Part shown: positions 15,641 to 24,592 of the stretch, piece after piece | Layout of the letters: each line of letters opens with the position of its first letter | How positions within the stretch are numbered: position 1 is the stretch's first letter | Assembly: GCA_963748105.1 (NCBI GenBank) | Contig: CAVVHP010000010.1 | Location: forward strand, 124,001 to 188,000 | Direction of reading: 5' to 3' | DNA from: JAKAGZ01 sp963748105 | Lineage (GTDB): Bacteria; Bacteroidota; Ignavibacteria; Ignavibacteriales; Ignavibacteriaceae | DNA length: 64,000 nucleotides | The notes under the pieces: generated by a model | Database searches by the model: none | Told to the model about the DNA's origin: nothing | Seen by the model: only the letters and a program-made list of their open reading frames with translations | Position numbers and translations under genes: made by a program

Positions 15641-16813
15641 TTATAATGAATACCCCACTCCGATCTTGCCAATTGTCTGCTTTCTCCAGTCACCGGAAAA
15701 AAGGTGGCTATCAGCAAGAGAAACATCAACAATAAAATTACTGATATTTACTTCGACACCCATGGTCAGAAACAGCGCCCTGAGATTATCGTTGGTTTTG
15801 TAATACGCATAGTATATTTGAGACTCATCATATTTTTTTTGTGATGTGATGAATCCGACTGAGGACGAAATCATCCCACTAAATTTGTAAACCACACTGC
15901 CTGCAAATTCTAATTGATCGCTATTTTTTGTATCTGCGTTGTACCAGATTACTTCATACACGCTGCCAAGAAACTTTACTCTTGATAATAAACTGAGATC
16001 AAAATCAAATCTCAACTTCGAAGGGAATTCTGTTTTATAATTAGTTGTTACTGTGTAATAGCTTGACGGTCTTGAACTATCTCCCTGATTAGGTGTTACT
16101 AACAATCCGGGTCCTTTCGTTTCTTTAAGATCGAGTGTGGTATTTTTCACAAAGAACAATCCGGCTTGGAAATATTTATTTTCGTCCAGATTTTTTCTGA
16201 ACATTATTCCTGCAGCCCAATTATTCCCGCCGAAAATCATTTCGACAGGATCAAGTTTATCAGTCATCCTGTTAATATTGAACCTTCCGCCGATTGAAAG
16301 ACTACTTCCTTCAAGAATATCATCAAACGAATAAGATGCTATGACTGAATATTTATAAAGTATTTTCTTTTCAGTCTGGTCTATATACTCGCCGGTACCG
16401 TCTGGATTTTGCGCAGTAGTTACCGGGACCAAACCGAGATCAAACCCCCCGTTATATCCCTGCGACATTGCCAAACCAATACTGAAATTACTTATCGGAT
16501 AGATAAAACCGGCACTTTGTGGAATAAAGCTTACATTTTTTTTAAATCCCATGTCAGGTGCAATCCAGGCATCTGTAATCCTATTCTGAAATTCGTAAGA
16601 AAAGCCCAAAGAAATTTTGTTAAAATTGCTTAAAGCGGCGGGATTAATGAAACCAATGTTTGATGTTTTGTTAACGATTCCCGAACTGCCAAGCCCGTTA
16701 AGGTTTCCAAGTGGATCACCCTGAGGTAGAATCAGGATATTGGAAGTGGAATTCTGTGAAAAAATATTGCAGCTTAAAAAAGCAATTGACAGGATGATTA
16801 ATAACTTTTTCAT
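15641..16813 (-). CDS. Outer-membrane beta-barrel protein, FadL/OmpP1-like
   Basis: The 390-residue protein has a signal peptide with Cys (FLSCNIFSQ; cleavage as plain or lipoprotein signal is unclear). It then has the pattern of FadL/PorV-type barrels: early NxxGLGSSGIVNKTSNIGFINPAAL (the NPA element near the N-terminus is typical), alternating amphipathic strands, and a final strand ending IGKIGVGYSL. These proteins form hydrophobic-ligand channels or scaffolds in the outer membrane. Substrate unknown. It is the first of two genes lying between the 26-bp direct repeats, and is intact. Confidence 0.7.
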   Translation of the reverse strand: MKKLLIILSIAFLSCNIFSQNSTSNILILPQGDPLGNLNGLGSSGIVNKTSNIGFINPAALSNFNKISLGFSYEFQNRITDAWIAPDMGFKKNVSFIPQSAGFIYPISNFSIGLAMSQGYNGGFDLGLVPVTTAQNPDGTGEYIDQTEKKILYKYSVIASYSFDDILEGSSLSIGGRFNINRMTDKLDPVEMIFGGNNWAAGIMFRKNLDENKYFQAGLFFVKNTTLDLKETKGPGLLVTPNQGDSSRPSSYYTVTTNYKTEFPSKLRFDFDLSLLSRVKFLGSVYEVIWYNADTKNSDQLEFAGSVVYKFSGMISSSVGFITSQKKYDESQIYYAYYKTNDNLRALFLTMGVEVNISNFIVDVSLADSHLFSGDWRKQTIGKIGVGYSL

Positions 16814-17138
16814 TTTCCCCTTGTTTAAAAGTTAATCAAAATGCGGTTGAATATAGAGAAAGATTGAACTTTAAGCAACGACTAATTAGTTTACGGTAGG
16901 TTTCATTGAGTTAACGGTCAGGGATAATGTATAATTTACAATTTAGAATGTAGAATTGGGGATCGGAGGTCGGTGGTTGGATGCCGGACGCAATTATGCG
17001 GAAACGCACAGAATTTCATCAGCGGAGATTTTATTTATTTGAAGAATCAGGAAATGATACAATAAAATTGCTCATCTTAAAAGTGTTTTCAGAATGTAGC
17101 CCGGCACAATATAAAATAACTTTTACTATTATTTTCTT
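16814..17138. other. Divergent intergenic region with repeat and G-rich tract
   Basis: These 325 bases hold copy 2 of the 26-bp repeat and a G-rich stretch (about 16957-16990, several GG pairs including GGTCGGTGGTTGG) that could form a weak quadruplex. No gene is seen. Confidence 0.45.
16901..16926. repeat. 26-bp direct repeat, copy 2
   Basis: Identical to 14789-14814 and in the same orientation, 88 bases upstream of the outer-membrane protein start. Confidence 0.65.
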
Positions 17139-17702
17139 TTGAATTTTGACATTTGGCTTATTATATTGAAAAAGCATCCATTCATAAGAGAACCAAAAAA
17201 ATTGGGGTTTGAGAAAATTTCAGAAAAAACGGGATTTACCCGGCTTGAGATAAAAGTACTGCTCTTTCTTTTAGTAGTATTTATTTGCGGAGCCGGCCTA
17301 AAATTAATATTACGCCCTAATTCTTCAGAATATAAGAATTTCGATTATTCTGTACAGGATAGCCTTTTTTTAAATGCCGGCAAATCGAAAATAAATGACG
17401 AAATTACTGTACCTGATACCCACAAAAATGTTGATTATAAGCAGGAAGTTTTAGATTTTAGGAAACCTGATTTTACAGAGCGTAAAACTGTAGATATTCC
17501 CGCTGAAAAAAGTATAGATTTGAATACAGCAAATACAAAAAGTCTGATAAGACTGCCGGGAATTGGTCCTATAACTGCTGAAAAAATTATCAATTACCGA
17601 AAACTTAAAGGTAAGTTCACTTCACTGGATGAATTGCTAAAGGTGAAGGGAATCGGTAACGTAAAATTTAGTAAAATCAAAAAGTATTTATATATTGAGT
17701 AG
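17139..17702 (+). CDS. Helix-hairpin-helix (ComEA-type) membrane-anchored protein
   Basis: The C-terminal 65 residues hold two helix-hairpin-helix motifs (DLNTANTKSLIRLPGIGPITAEKIINYR and SLDELLKVKGIGNVKFSKIKKYL), the ComEA DNA-binding module. A single membrane helix (VLLFLLVVFICGAGLKLIL, about 41-59) follows a short basic N-terminus, and a linker of about 60 residues joins the two. ComEA captures incoming DNA at the membrane during natural transformation, but short HhH proteins with other roles exist. No ATG is near the N-terminus; the TTG at 17139 is the best visible start and is uncertain. It heads a same-strand run with a PilM-like gene, which fits competence or pilus use. Confidence 0.75.
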   Translation: MNFDIWLIILKKHPFIREPKKLGFEKISEKTGFTRLEIKVLLFLLVVFICGAGLKLILRPNSSEYKNFDYSVQDSLFLNAGKSKINDEITVPDTHKNVDYKQEVLDFRKPDFTERKTVDIPAEKSIDLNTANTKSLIRLPGIGPITAEKIINYRKLKGKFTSLDELLKVKGIGNVKFSKIKKYLYIE

Positions 17703-17734
17703 TAAAAATTAATCTTTTAAGCTCCGGAGGAACA

Positions 17735-18292
17735 ATGACTTCTAAATCCGACCCCTGGTACGTCCATGCTTCATTGTATGCGGTTATTGTAATATTGATT
17801 ATAATTCTTGTTAAAGTCGCGATTATTGATCCTAAGAATACCGTTGAACAGGAAAATTATTATAAGAATGAAGCCCGGCTGAGAATGAAGAACATTAAAG
17901 AAGCTGAAATTCTATACCAGAAAAAATACAACCAGTATTCAGGAAACCTTGACTCGTTGATAAATTTTGTTAAAACTGATCCAATGGTTGACAGTGTTAT
18001 GAATGCTTTCGATTCACTCACACAAAGACCTGCCAATCCTTTTATTGCTTTATCAGACGGACAATTTACTCCGGACAGCCTGTTAAGAACACCTAAATCG
18101 CAGCAGCCCTTTACGCTAAAAATTGACAGTACTGAAACAGCAGATACTGTTGTAAACAGAAGAGGACGGATTGTAAAAATCGAGAAGCATAGCGTTGTTG
18201 GTACAAAATATTATCTTGAAGATCCCGACGGTTATGGCTCAATAGGAAGCCTTGATAATGATGCTTTGAAAAACACAGCTTCGTGGGAGTAA
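17735..18292 (+). CDS. Hypothetical protein with N-terminal membrane helix
   Basis: GGAGG lies 5-6 bases before the ATG, one of the clearest ribosome sites here. The 185-residue protein has one membrane helix (LYAVIVILIIILVKVAII, about 14-31) followed by a soluble part beginning with a charged helix (ENYYKNEARLRMKNIKEAEILYQKKYNQYSGNLDSLINFVK). Helix plus KEAEILYQKKYNQYSGNLDSL is the layout of pseudopilins and of Bacteroidota proteins that use the same head, though no GFxxxE prepilin cleavage motif is present. It sits between the HhH and PilM-like genes. Function unknown. Confidence 0.7.
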   Translation: MTSKSDPWYVHASLYAVIVILIIILVKVAIIDPKNTVEQENYYKNEARLRMKNIKEAEILYQKKYNQYSGNLDSLINFVKTDPMVDSVMNAFDSLTQRPANPFIALSDGQFTPDSLLRTPKSQQPFTLKIDSTETADTVVNRRGRIVKIEKHSVVGTKYYLEDPDGYGSIGSLDNDALKNTASWE

Positions 18293-18302
18293 TTTAATAA
18301 AG

Positions 18303-19229
18303 ATGACAGGATATGAAAACCATGCAGGCTTTACTATATCCGGATCAAAACTCCAGGTAGTTGAAATCAACAATCACGAAGAACAGTTTTCCCTGGAAAA
18401 TGTTGACGAAGCATATTTCAATGAAACAATAAATTTTGAAAAAGATAAAGAGACAAAAATAAGTGCCCTTTTGCAGGGCGCTTTTAATGAGATTATTTTA
18501 AGAAAACCTCTCAGGGCAGGATCAATTTCATTTACACTCCCGTTTGAATTATTTCACACTGCACAATTACCTTATGATAACACACTTTTGCACCAGGATT
18601 TGATTGAAGAATTTCGATGGGAACTTTCAGTCCTTTATCCATTTGTTTCGACTAAAAATATGGTGATTCAGTATATCGAAATTGAAAAAAATGAAATTAT
18701 TCCCTACAACTCTGCACTCGTTATAGGTTTGCAAAGAAAATACCTGCAGATATTAAATAATTTTTGCCTGCAAAATAAATTAAAACTAAAATTTGTAGAC
18801 AACATTCATTTTGCCGCTGAAAAAGCACTTGAATTAAACTTTCCCGCTGCAACTGCCGGACTTGTAATAAGTGTTTATATTTTTAACAAATACGTTTCCA
18901 TAATATTTTCTCATAATGGAAAGCCGGTACACTTTAGCACAATTCCTCTTAATGATGCCAGTGAAATTCCGGGATACATTGTTCAGGCAATTACACCGAA
19001 AGAAAACTTTAATATTAAAAAAGAAAAAATTACTGCCGCTTTTATTACGGGTGACGGACTTTCAAATTCTGTTGTGCAAACATTATCAGATACATTAGAC
19101 ATAGACTTTATCCAGTTCAACCCTTTTGAAAAATTAAAAGCACAACCTAAATTACTGGACAACAAATTTTACACAGAACAATTCAACTCTTTTGCCCCGG
19201 CTGCAGGAATTGCGTACAGAATAGCATAA
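18303..19229 (+). CDS. PilM-like actin-fold protein (tentative)
   Basis: The 308-residue protein has no signal peptide. Its start (HAGFTISGSKLQVVEI) and end (SFAPAAGIAYRIA) resemble the first strand-loop and last helix of PilM/FtsA-type actin-like ATPases. A central ATAGLVISVYIFNKYVSIIFSHNGKPVHF fits the second subdomain, though the usual glycine-rich nucleotide motifs are weak (AFITGDGLSN may be one). PilM links pilus assembly proteins at the inner membrane. The context of an HhH protein and a membrane-helix protein just upstream, 10-32 bases apart, supports a small pilus- or secretion-related unit, but no pilin, PilB or PilQ gene is visible. Confidence 0.5.
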   Translation: MTGYENHAGFTISGSKLQVVEINNHEEQFSLENVDEAYFNETINFEKDKETKISALLQGAFNEIILRKPLRAGSISFTLPFELFHTAQLPYDNTLLHQDLIEEFRWELSVLYPFVSTKNMVIQYIEIEKNEIIPYNSALVIGLQRKYLQILNNFCLQNKLKLKFVDNIHFAAEKALELNFPAATAGLVISVYIFNKYVSIIFSHNGKPVHFSTIPLNDASEIPGYIVQAITPKENFNIKKEKITAAFITGDGLSNSVVQTLSDTLDIDFIQFNPFEKLKAQPKLLDNKFYTEQFNSFAPAAGIAYRIA

Positions 19230-19317
19230 TTATTTTTTTGAACTAAGCATTTTCTCACCTATATATTACCACTTGTCAGAATTACTAACTTTGGGATTTA
19301 ATCATTATTATTCATCT

Positions 19318-19872
19318 ATGAAAATGCGAATTATTTCCGGAGAATTTAAAGGGCGCAGGATAAATGTACCGGATTCAAAATTCATCCGCCCGACTACTGA
19401 CCGTGTAAGGGAAACTCTCTTCAATCTGTTAAATAATAAAATTGATTTTGCAAACCGGAAAGTACTCGATATTTATGCGGGCTCAGGTTCACTTGGGCTC
19501 GAATGCCTCAGCCGCGGCGCTTCAGAAATTCATTTTGTTGAGAAAAACTTTCAGATTTACAAAAACCTGCAGGAAAATATCAATTCCCTTAATGCTGGTG
19601 AAAACTGCAAAATTTACAAGATGGAAGCAGTTAAATATTCGCAAATGTTTGAAAACCTGGATTACGATCTTATTATTGCAGATCCTCCCTATTTTAAAGA
19701 TGATATTTACAAAGTAGTTGAGAATCTGCTAATTAATAAATACTTTGCTGAAGAGGGTTTTATGATTATTGAGCGCTCTATTCAAACGAAGGAAAAAGAC
19801 ATTGATAATTTTAAAGTAGAACCATTTAAAATTATCGGTGATTCATGTCTGTACGAAATAATTAGTAAATAA
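19318..19872 (+). CDS. rsmD: 16S rRNA (guanine966-N2)-methyltransferase RsmD
   Basis: The protein shows MRIISGEFKGRRINVP at the N-terminus, RPTTDRVRETLFNLL, the SAM-binding DIYAGSGSLGLECLSRGA and the catalytic DPPY (IIADPPYF). RsmD methylates G966 of 16S rRNA during 30S assembly. A TTG start at 19273 would add 15 residues unlike the family, so the ATG at 19318 is chosen; ATG 19324 is equally possible. It ends 13 bases before coaD, a common pairing. Confidence 0.93.
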   Translation: MKMRIISGEFKGRRINVPDSKFIRPTTDRVRETLFNLLNNKIDFANRKVLDIYAGSGSLGLECLSRGASEIHFVEKNFQIYKNLQENINSLNAGENCKIYKMEAVKYSQMFENLDYDLIIADPPYFKDDIYKVVENLLINKYFAEEGFMIIERSIQTKEKDIDNFKVEPFKIIGDSCLYEIISK

Positions 19873-19885
19873 TTTCTGAGTTTAT

Positions 19886-20368
19886 ATGGCAAAAGCAATT
19901 TACCCCGGAACATTTGATCCAGTTACAAACGGACATATAGACATAATTAAAAGAGCGAGAGAGATTTTCGACTCTATCGTTGTTACTGTAGCAATAAATA
20001 CCGGGAAAAATCCTTTGTTCACTACTATAGAAAGAGTTAAAATGTTAAAAGATTGTCTGAAAGATTTTGAAAATGTTTCAGTTGATTCTTTTGACGGGCT
20101 TGTTGTAGATCACGCAAAGAATGTTGGTGCCACAAGTATTATACGCGGATTGCGTGCTGTAAGTGATTTTGAATATGAATTCCAGATGGCCCTGATGAAC
20201 AGGAAACTCGCCGGGAAAATATCTACAGTATTTTTAATGCCTCACGAAAAATACACCTACCTGAATTCTTCTATAATAAGAAACCTTGCCAGCTTTCACA
20301 GTGATGTCAATGATTTTGTACCGCCAAATGTTAATAAAGCATTAAAGGAAAAATTCAACGGAAAGTAA
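19886..20368 (+). CDS. coaD: Phosphopantetheine adenylyltransferase
   Basis: The 160-residue protein is full length. AIYPGTFDPVTNGHIDII contains the nucleotidyltransferase TxGH-type motif (TNGH), and LRAVSDFEYEFQMALMNRKL and the ISSS-like YLNSSIIRNLASF are CoaD signatures. It makes dephospho-CoA from 4'-phosphopantetheine and ATP, the fourth step of CoA synthesis. It follows rsmD and precedes a small membrane protein gene by 5 bases. Confidence 0.97.
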   Translation: MAKAIYPGTFDPVTNGHIDIIKRAREIFDSIVVTVAINTGKNPLFTTIERVKMLKDCLKDFENVSVDSFDGLVVDHAKNVGATSIIRGLRAVSDFEYEFQMALMNRKLAGKISTVFLMPHEKYTYLNSSIIRNLASFHSDVNDFVPPNVNKALKEKFNGK

Positions 20369-20373
20369 AATAA

Positions 20374-20712
20374 ATGGCTTCTAAGAAAGAAATGACAATT
20401 TCTGCGGCAATAAGAAGTGTTGCAAGGTTCTGGAGCATACTCAGTATTGGTTTAGTTCTGCTGTTCTTTTTAAGTGAAGGATTAAAAATTTTTGAACTTA
20501 CTGCCAAAGAATGGTTCGCTTTTATTCTATTTCCAGTCGGACTTGTTACCGGACTATTAATTTCCTGGAAAAAAGAGATTGCCGGAAGCCTGATTTCGAT
20601 ATTTTCTGTTATCATTTTTTCATTTCTAATTGGAGTAAACTGGTTTGTTTACGGACTCCTTTCCCCCGCACTGCTATTTTTGGTTTATGGACTGTTAAAA
20701 AGAATATCCTGA
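20374..20712 (+). CDS. Small integral membrane protein (112 residues)
   Basis: Three or four hydrophobic helices are visible (about 18-36, 47-66, 70-88 and 92-108) with short loops and a basic N-terminus (MASKKEM). It resembles the uncharacterised DUF7670-type membrane proteins, but that match is from memory of pattern only. The gene starts 5 bases after coaD and is probably cotranscribed. Confidence 0.7.
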   Translation: MASKKEMTISAAIRSVARFWSILSIGLVLLFFLSEGLKIFELTAKEWFAFILFPVGLVTGLLISWKKEIAGSLISIFSVIIFSFLIGVNWFVYGLLSPALLFLVYGLLKRIS

Positions 20713-20813
20713 CCAAACTAAATTTCTATGCTTTTTCTAATTACATTTCAAATATGATTGTAATTCTATAAATTTACACCTTAATATTTTAACAAAAGAG
20801 TATTATAAAAATT

Positions 20814-21443
20814 ATGAAAAGAAATTCAGGATTATTTTTTACAGTAATAATTATCAGCTCACTTATTCTTTCATCCTGTGGAAAACCACCAAAAGAAATT
20901 TTAACCGAATATGAACAGGCTTACAACAAACATGATATTTCAAAAATTATGTCGTTTTACAGCGATAATGTAGTTCTTGATCTGAGCATTTTATCAAAGT
21001 TAAAAGGTAAAGAAGCTTTAAGAAATTATGCAAAATATGACAGCGTAATGAATACGCAGATTAAAATAAGTGATATTGCAACCAGCGATGATAATACAAT
21101 GTTTGTTATGTCACTAACAAATGATCTTTACAAAACGATAGGAATTGATACAGCAAAATATTCTATGATATTTACTATTGAAGGCGGAAGGATCACAAAA
21201 ATGTCAGGATCAACAACCAGGGAAACAGATAAAAATATTCAGGACTTTTCCAAAAACTTTATGTTATGGGCATCGAAAGAAAAACTGGATGAATTAAACC
21301 AGATGATGCCAAATGGCAGGTTAAATTATAATGCAGTAAACGCAAAAAAATATATAAATATGGTTCTGGAATATAAAATGAGCCATAAAGACGTAACAAT
21401 TAAAGAGCAGGACGATAACAAGAAAGTTAATCCGCATTGGTAA
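20814..21443 (+). CDS. Lipoprotein with NTF2-like domain
   Basis: The signal peptide ends in the lipobox LSSC (residue about 22), so the protein should be lipid-anchored. The following 120 residues (EILTEYEQAYNKHDISKIMSFYSDNVVLDL...GKEALRNYAKYDSV...MSMIFTIEGGRITKM) follow the NTF2/SnoaL fold, with the conserved x-AYNxHD start. A C-terminal charged tail of about 70 residues is extra. Such proteins are ligand-binding pockets of unknown role in most cases. It stands alone before the aminotransferase gene. Confidence 0.75.
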   Translation: MKRNSGLFFTVIIISSLILSSCGKPPKEILTEYEQAYNKHDISKIMSFYSDNVVLDLSILSKLKGKEALRNYAKYDSVMNTQIKISDIATSDDNTMFVMSLTNDLYKTIGIDTAKYSMIFTIEGGRITKMSGSTTRETDKNIQDFSKNFMLWASKEKLDELNQMMPNGRLNYNAVNAKKYINMVLEYKMSHKDVTIKEQDDNKKVNPHW

Positions 21444-21530
21444 AAAGTTTCTTGATTATGTATCCAGTTCAGGATAAGTTAGTTATATCAATTTATTCTC
21501 ACTTATTGGGGAAAAGAGGGGAAAACAAAT

Positions 21531-22748
21531 ATGAGCTTAAGTCAAATTGCAAAATCGATTAGTGCCTCACCCACTTTAAAATTAAATGAAAAAGCGGCAA
21601 TTCTTAGAGAAAAAGGTGATCCTGTAATTCACCTTGGCGGCGGTGAGCCGAAAAGTCAGGTGCCGCTAGATGCCATTCTTACAACTTCTTCTCATCTGAA
21701 TACAGGTGAAGTCCGTTATGCGCCTGCGGACGGTATTCCGGCCCTTAAAAAGGCAATTATAAGATATACTGAAGAGTTTTATGACAGAAAAGTTGCACCG
21801 GAAAATGTTATAGCTTCCGGTGGAGCAAAACAGGCTATTATGGTTGCTTTGCAGGCAATCTTGAACCCGCAGGAAGAGGTACTTTATCCTGCGCCTTACT
21901 GGGTAAGTTACCCGGAAATGGCAAAACTTTGCGGGGCAATGGGTGTTCCTGTCCTTCCGGAAGATGGAACCTTTTATCCAAGAATCCAGGACATCGAGCA
22001 GCGGGTTTCTTCTTACACCAGAGCGATAATTGTTAACAGTCCGAACAACCCAACCGGCGCAATGTACCCGGAAGAATTTATTGCAGATATTGTTGAGTAC
22101 TGCGAAAAGAAAGATATCTATCTGATAATGGATGATATTTATCACAGACTAATTTTTGACGGAAAGAAACCAATCAACTGTTACAAGTACGCAAAAAAAC
22201 TTGATGAAAGATCCAAGCTGATTGTTATTAACGGTGTTTCTAAGCAATACGCAATGACAGGTTTCAGAATTGGCTGGGCGGTAGCAAATAAAAAATTAAT
22301 TGAAACAATGACCAATATCCAGGGCCATCAAACTTCCGGCCCATCAGTATTATTACAGAAAGCGGCAGTTGGTGCATTGAACGGAATACAGTCAAGTGTT
22401 GAAAGTCTTCGCCTCACTCTCGAAAATAACAGAAATATTATGATTGACCTGTTAAATTCTTTTGAAGGTGTAAAAGTTACTAACCCTGATGGTACATTTT
22501 ACTGTTTCGCTGACTTTAGCAATTACAACAAAGATTCAAATAAGCTTTCTGAATTTTTAATCGATAAAGTTCAGGTTCTGACGGTACCCGGAAAAGAATT
22601 CGGTCTTGATGGATATTTAAGATTAAGTTATTGTGGATCCGTAAAAGATATTACAGATGGAATCGAAAGAATTAAATGGGCTCTCGATCCTAATTCACCT
22701 AATGAACTCTACATTGGCGACAGAAAATTAGTGAGGGATTGGTCATGA
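21531..22748 (+). CDS. Class I/II PLP-dependent aminotransferase (aspartate-type)
   Basis: The 405-residue fold-type I aminotransferase shows the N-terminal LKLNEKAAILREKGDPVIHLGGGEP, SGGAKQAI in the PLP phosphate region, NSPNNPTGAMYP, MDDIYHRLIF and the PLP lysine in NGVSKQYAMTGFRIGW. These features fit the aspartate/prephenate aminotransferase group; exact substrate is not visible. The last bases overlap the start of pckA (ATGA), so the two are translationally coupled. Transamination to or from oxaloacetate would link directly to PEP carboxykinase. Confidence 0.9.
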   Translation: MSLSQIAKSISASPTLKLNEKAAILREKGDPVIHLGGGEPKSQVPLDAILTTSSHLNTGEVRYAPADGIPALKKAIIRYTEEFYDRKVAPENVIASGGAKQAIMVALQAILNPQEEVLYPAPYWVSYPEMAKLCGAMGVPVLPEDGTFYPRIQDIEQRVSSYTRAIIVNSPNNPTGAMYPEEFIADIVEYCEKKDIYLIMDDIYHRLIFDGKKPINCYKYAKKLDERSKLIVINGVSKQYAMTGFRIGWAVANKKLIETMTNIQGHQTSGPSVLLQKAAVGALNGIQSSVESLRLTLENNRNIMIDLLNSFEGVKVTNPDGTFYCFADFSNYNKDSNKLSEFLIDKVQVLTVPGKEFGLDGYLRLSYCGSVKDITDGIERIKWALDPNSPNELYIGDRKLVRDWS

Positions 22749-24394
22749 AATATCTTGAATTTAACACCCCCGCTACAAAACAGGCAAAAGAATTAGCCGC
22801 TGATTTCAAACTGGATAATCATGGTCTTGTTCACCTCGACCAGGTTTACTGGAATCTCCCTGATTCAGCATTGTGTGAAGAAATAGTTTTCAGGAATGAA
22901 GGCAAAATGTCTAACGGCGGACCAATAATTGTAAATACAGGAAAACATACCGCAAGAGCTGCCGCTGATAAGTTTGTAGTCAAAGAAGAAGGGACTGAAA
23001 ATAAAATCTGGTGGGGCATTTATAACCGCCCATTTAGTTCTGAAAAATTTAATGCTCTTATGGCTCGTGTGCAGGCTTATGCCCAGGGAGAGGAATTCTT
23101 TGTGCAGGATTGTTATGCAGGAGCTGATCCTGAATACAGAATGCCTGTGAGAATTATTACTGAAAAAGCATGGCATAGCCTTTTTGCCAGAAATATGTTC
23201 ATTACCACTGAAGACAGAGACGAATTGAAAAAATTCATCCCGGACTTTACAGTTATTGCTGTCCCGGGTTTTAAAGTTGATCCTAAAATTGATGGAACCA
23301 GAACGGATACGGGAATTATCCTGAATTTTGAAGCACGTACGTGCATAATTGCTAATTCACTTTACGGCGGAGAAATAAAGAAATCAATTTTTACCGTTCT
23401 TAATTTCCTTCTTACTTTCAAAGATGTTTTGCCGATGCATTGTTCTGCAAACGTAGGCAAAAAAGGAGATGCAGCACTTTTCTTCGGATTGAGCGGTACA
23501 GGAAAAACAACTCTTTCTGCAGATCCCAAAAGAAGATTGATAGGTGATGATGAGCACGGATGGAGTGCAAAAGGAATATTTAATTTTGAAGGTGGCTGTT
23601 ACGCAAAAGTAATCAGGCTTTCGGCAGATCACGAACCTGAAATTTATGAAACAACTAAAAGATTTGGAACTATACTCGAAAATGTTGTCTTCGATCCGGT
23701 TTCCAGACACATTGATCTCGAAGATGATTCTATTACAGAAAATACACGTGCGTCTTATCCGCTTGAATTTATCCCCAACATAGTTCCTGAAGGATATGCT
23801 CATTCACATCCTAAAAATGTTATCTTTCTTACCTGCGATGCCTCTGGAGTTATGCCGCCTATAGCCAGATTAAATCCGGAACAGGCTCAGTATCATTTTA
23901 TAAGCGGATATACTTCAAAAATTGCCGGGACAGAAATCGGTCTTGGTATTGAACCACAAATTACCTTCAGTGCTTGTTTTGGAGCACCGTTTATGGTCAG
24001 GCATCCATTTGAATATGCTGCAATGTTGAAACAAAGAATGTTGAAGAACAATACAAATGTTTGGCTTGTAAACACCGGATGGGTTGGCGGAAGATTTGGA
24101 GTTGGTAAACGTATAAGTATTCGTCACACTAGGAATCTACTTGATGCAGCCCTTGATGGCAGGCTGGAAAAGGTAAAATACAGAAAAGATAAACTGTTCG
24201 GTTTTGAAGTTCCATTATCCTGTCCGGATGTTCCTGAAGATGTTCTTGAGCCTTCAAATTCCTGGGGAAATAAGGACGAATACTGGAAAAAATATGATGC
24301 ACTGGCTGCTCGTTTTATAGAAAACTTCAAACTTTTCGAAAAAGGTTCCACAAAAGAAGTCATAGCTGCAGGTCCGGTGAGATTAAAAAAATAA
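22745..24394 (+). CDS. pckA: Phosphoenolpyruvate carboxykinase (ATP)
   Basis: The ATG at 22745 overlaps the previous stop as ATGA and is preferred over a GTG 6 bases earlier. The protein is about 549 residues, normal for ATP-type PEPCK. The kinase-1a P-loop is GLSGTGKTTLSADP, the metal-binding motif is IGDDEHGW, and RMPVRIITEKAWHSLFARNMF forms the substrate region. It converts oxaloacetate and ATP to PEP and CO2, either for gluconeogenesis or in the reverse direction in fermenters. It lies between two aminotransferase genes. Confidence 0.97.
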   Translation: MKYLEFNTPATKQAKELAADFKLDNHGLVHLDQVYWNLPDSALCEEIVFRNEGKMSNGGPIIVNTGKHTARAAADKFVVKEEGTENKIWWGIYNRPFSSEKFNALMARVQAYAQGEEFFVQDCYAGADPEYRMPVRIITEKAWHSLFARNMFITTEDRDELKKFIPDFTVIAVPGFKVDPKIDGTRTDTGIILNFEARTCIIANSLYGGEIKKSIFTVLNFLLTFKDVLPMHCSANVGKKGDAALFFGLSGTGKTTLSADPKRRLIGDDEHGWSAKGIFNFEGGCYAKVIRLSADHEPEIYETTKRFGTILENVVFDPVSRHIDLEDDSITENTRASYPLEFIPNIVPEGYAHSHPKNVIFLTCDASGVMPPIARLNPEQAQYHFISGYTSKIAGTEIGLGIEPQITFSACFGAPFMVRHPFEYAAMLKQRMLKNNTNVWLVNTGWVGGRFGVGKRISIRHTRNLLDAALDGRLEKVKYRKDKLFGFEVPLSCPDVPEDVLEPSNSWGNKDEYWKKYDALAARFIENFKLFEKGSTKEVIAAGPVRLKK

Positions 24395-24403
24395 ATTTAC
24401 TTG

Positions 24404-24435
24404 AAATCCCGCGGAATTGACTTTCTGAGGGATTT
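24404..24435 (+). terminator. Possible weak terminator after pckA
   Basis: AAATCCC (24404-24410) pairs with GGGATTT (24429-24435) around an 18-base loop. Only a short T run follows, so efficiency is doubtful. Confidence 0.35.
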
Positions 24436-24592
24436 TCATTGCATCTGACGAACTCTCCTTTAAACTTATTTTTACTAATATTATATTATTGTTATCCATT
24501 TGTTGATTTCTATCATAGACTACAGTAGCCCAAAAGTTTTTCAATTATTGCCCTAATAAATTTATTTAATTTTCTCTATAAAGGAGTAGGTC

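Noticed and set aside
16957..16990. G-quadruplex in the G-rich tract
   Set aside because: Mostly GG pairs rather than four GGG runs; too weak to call.
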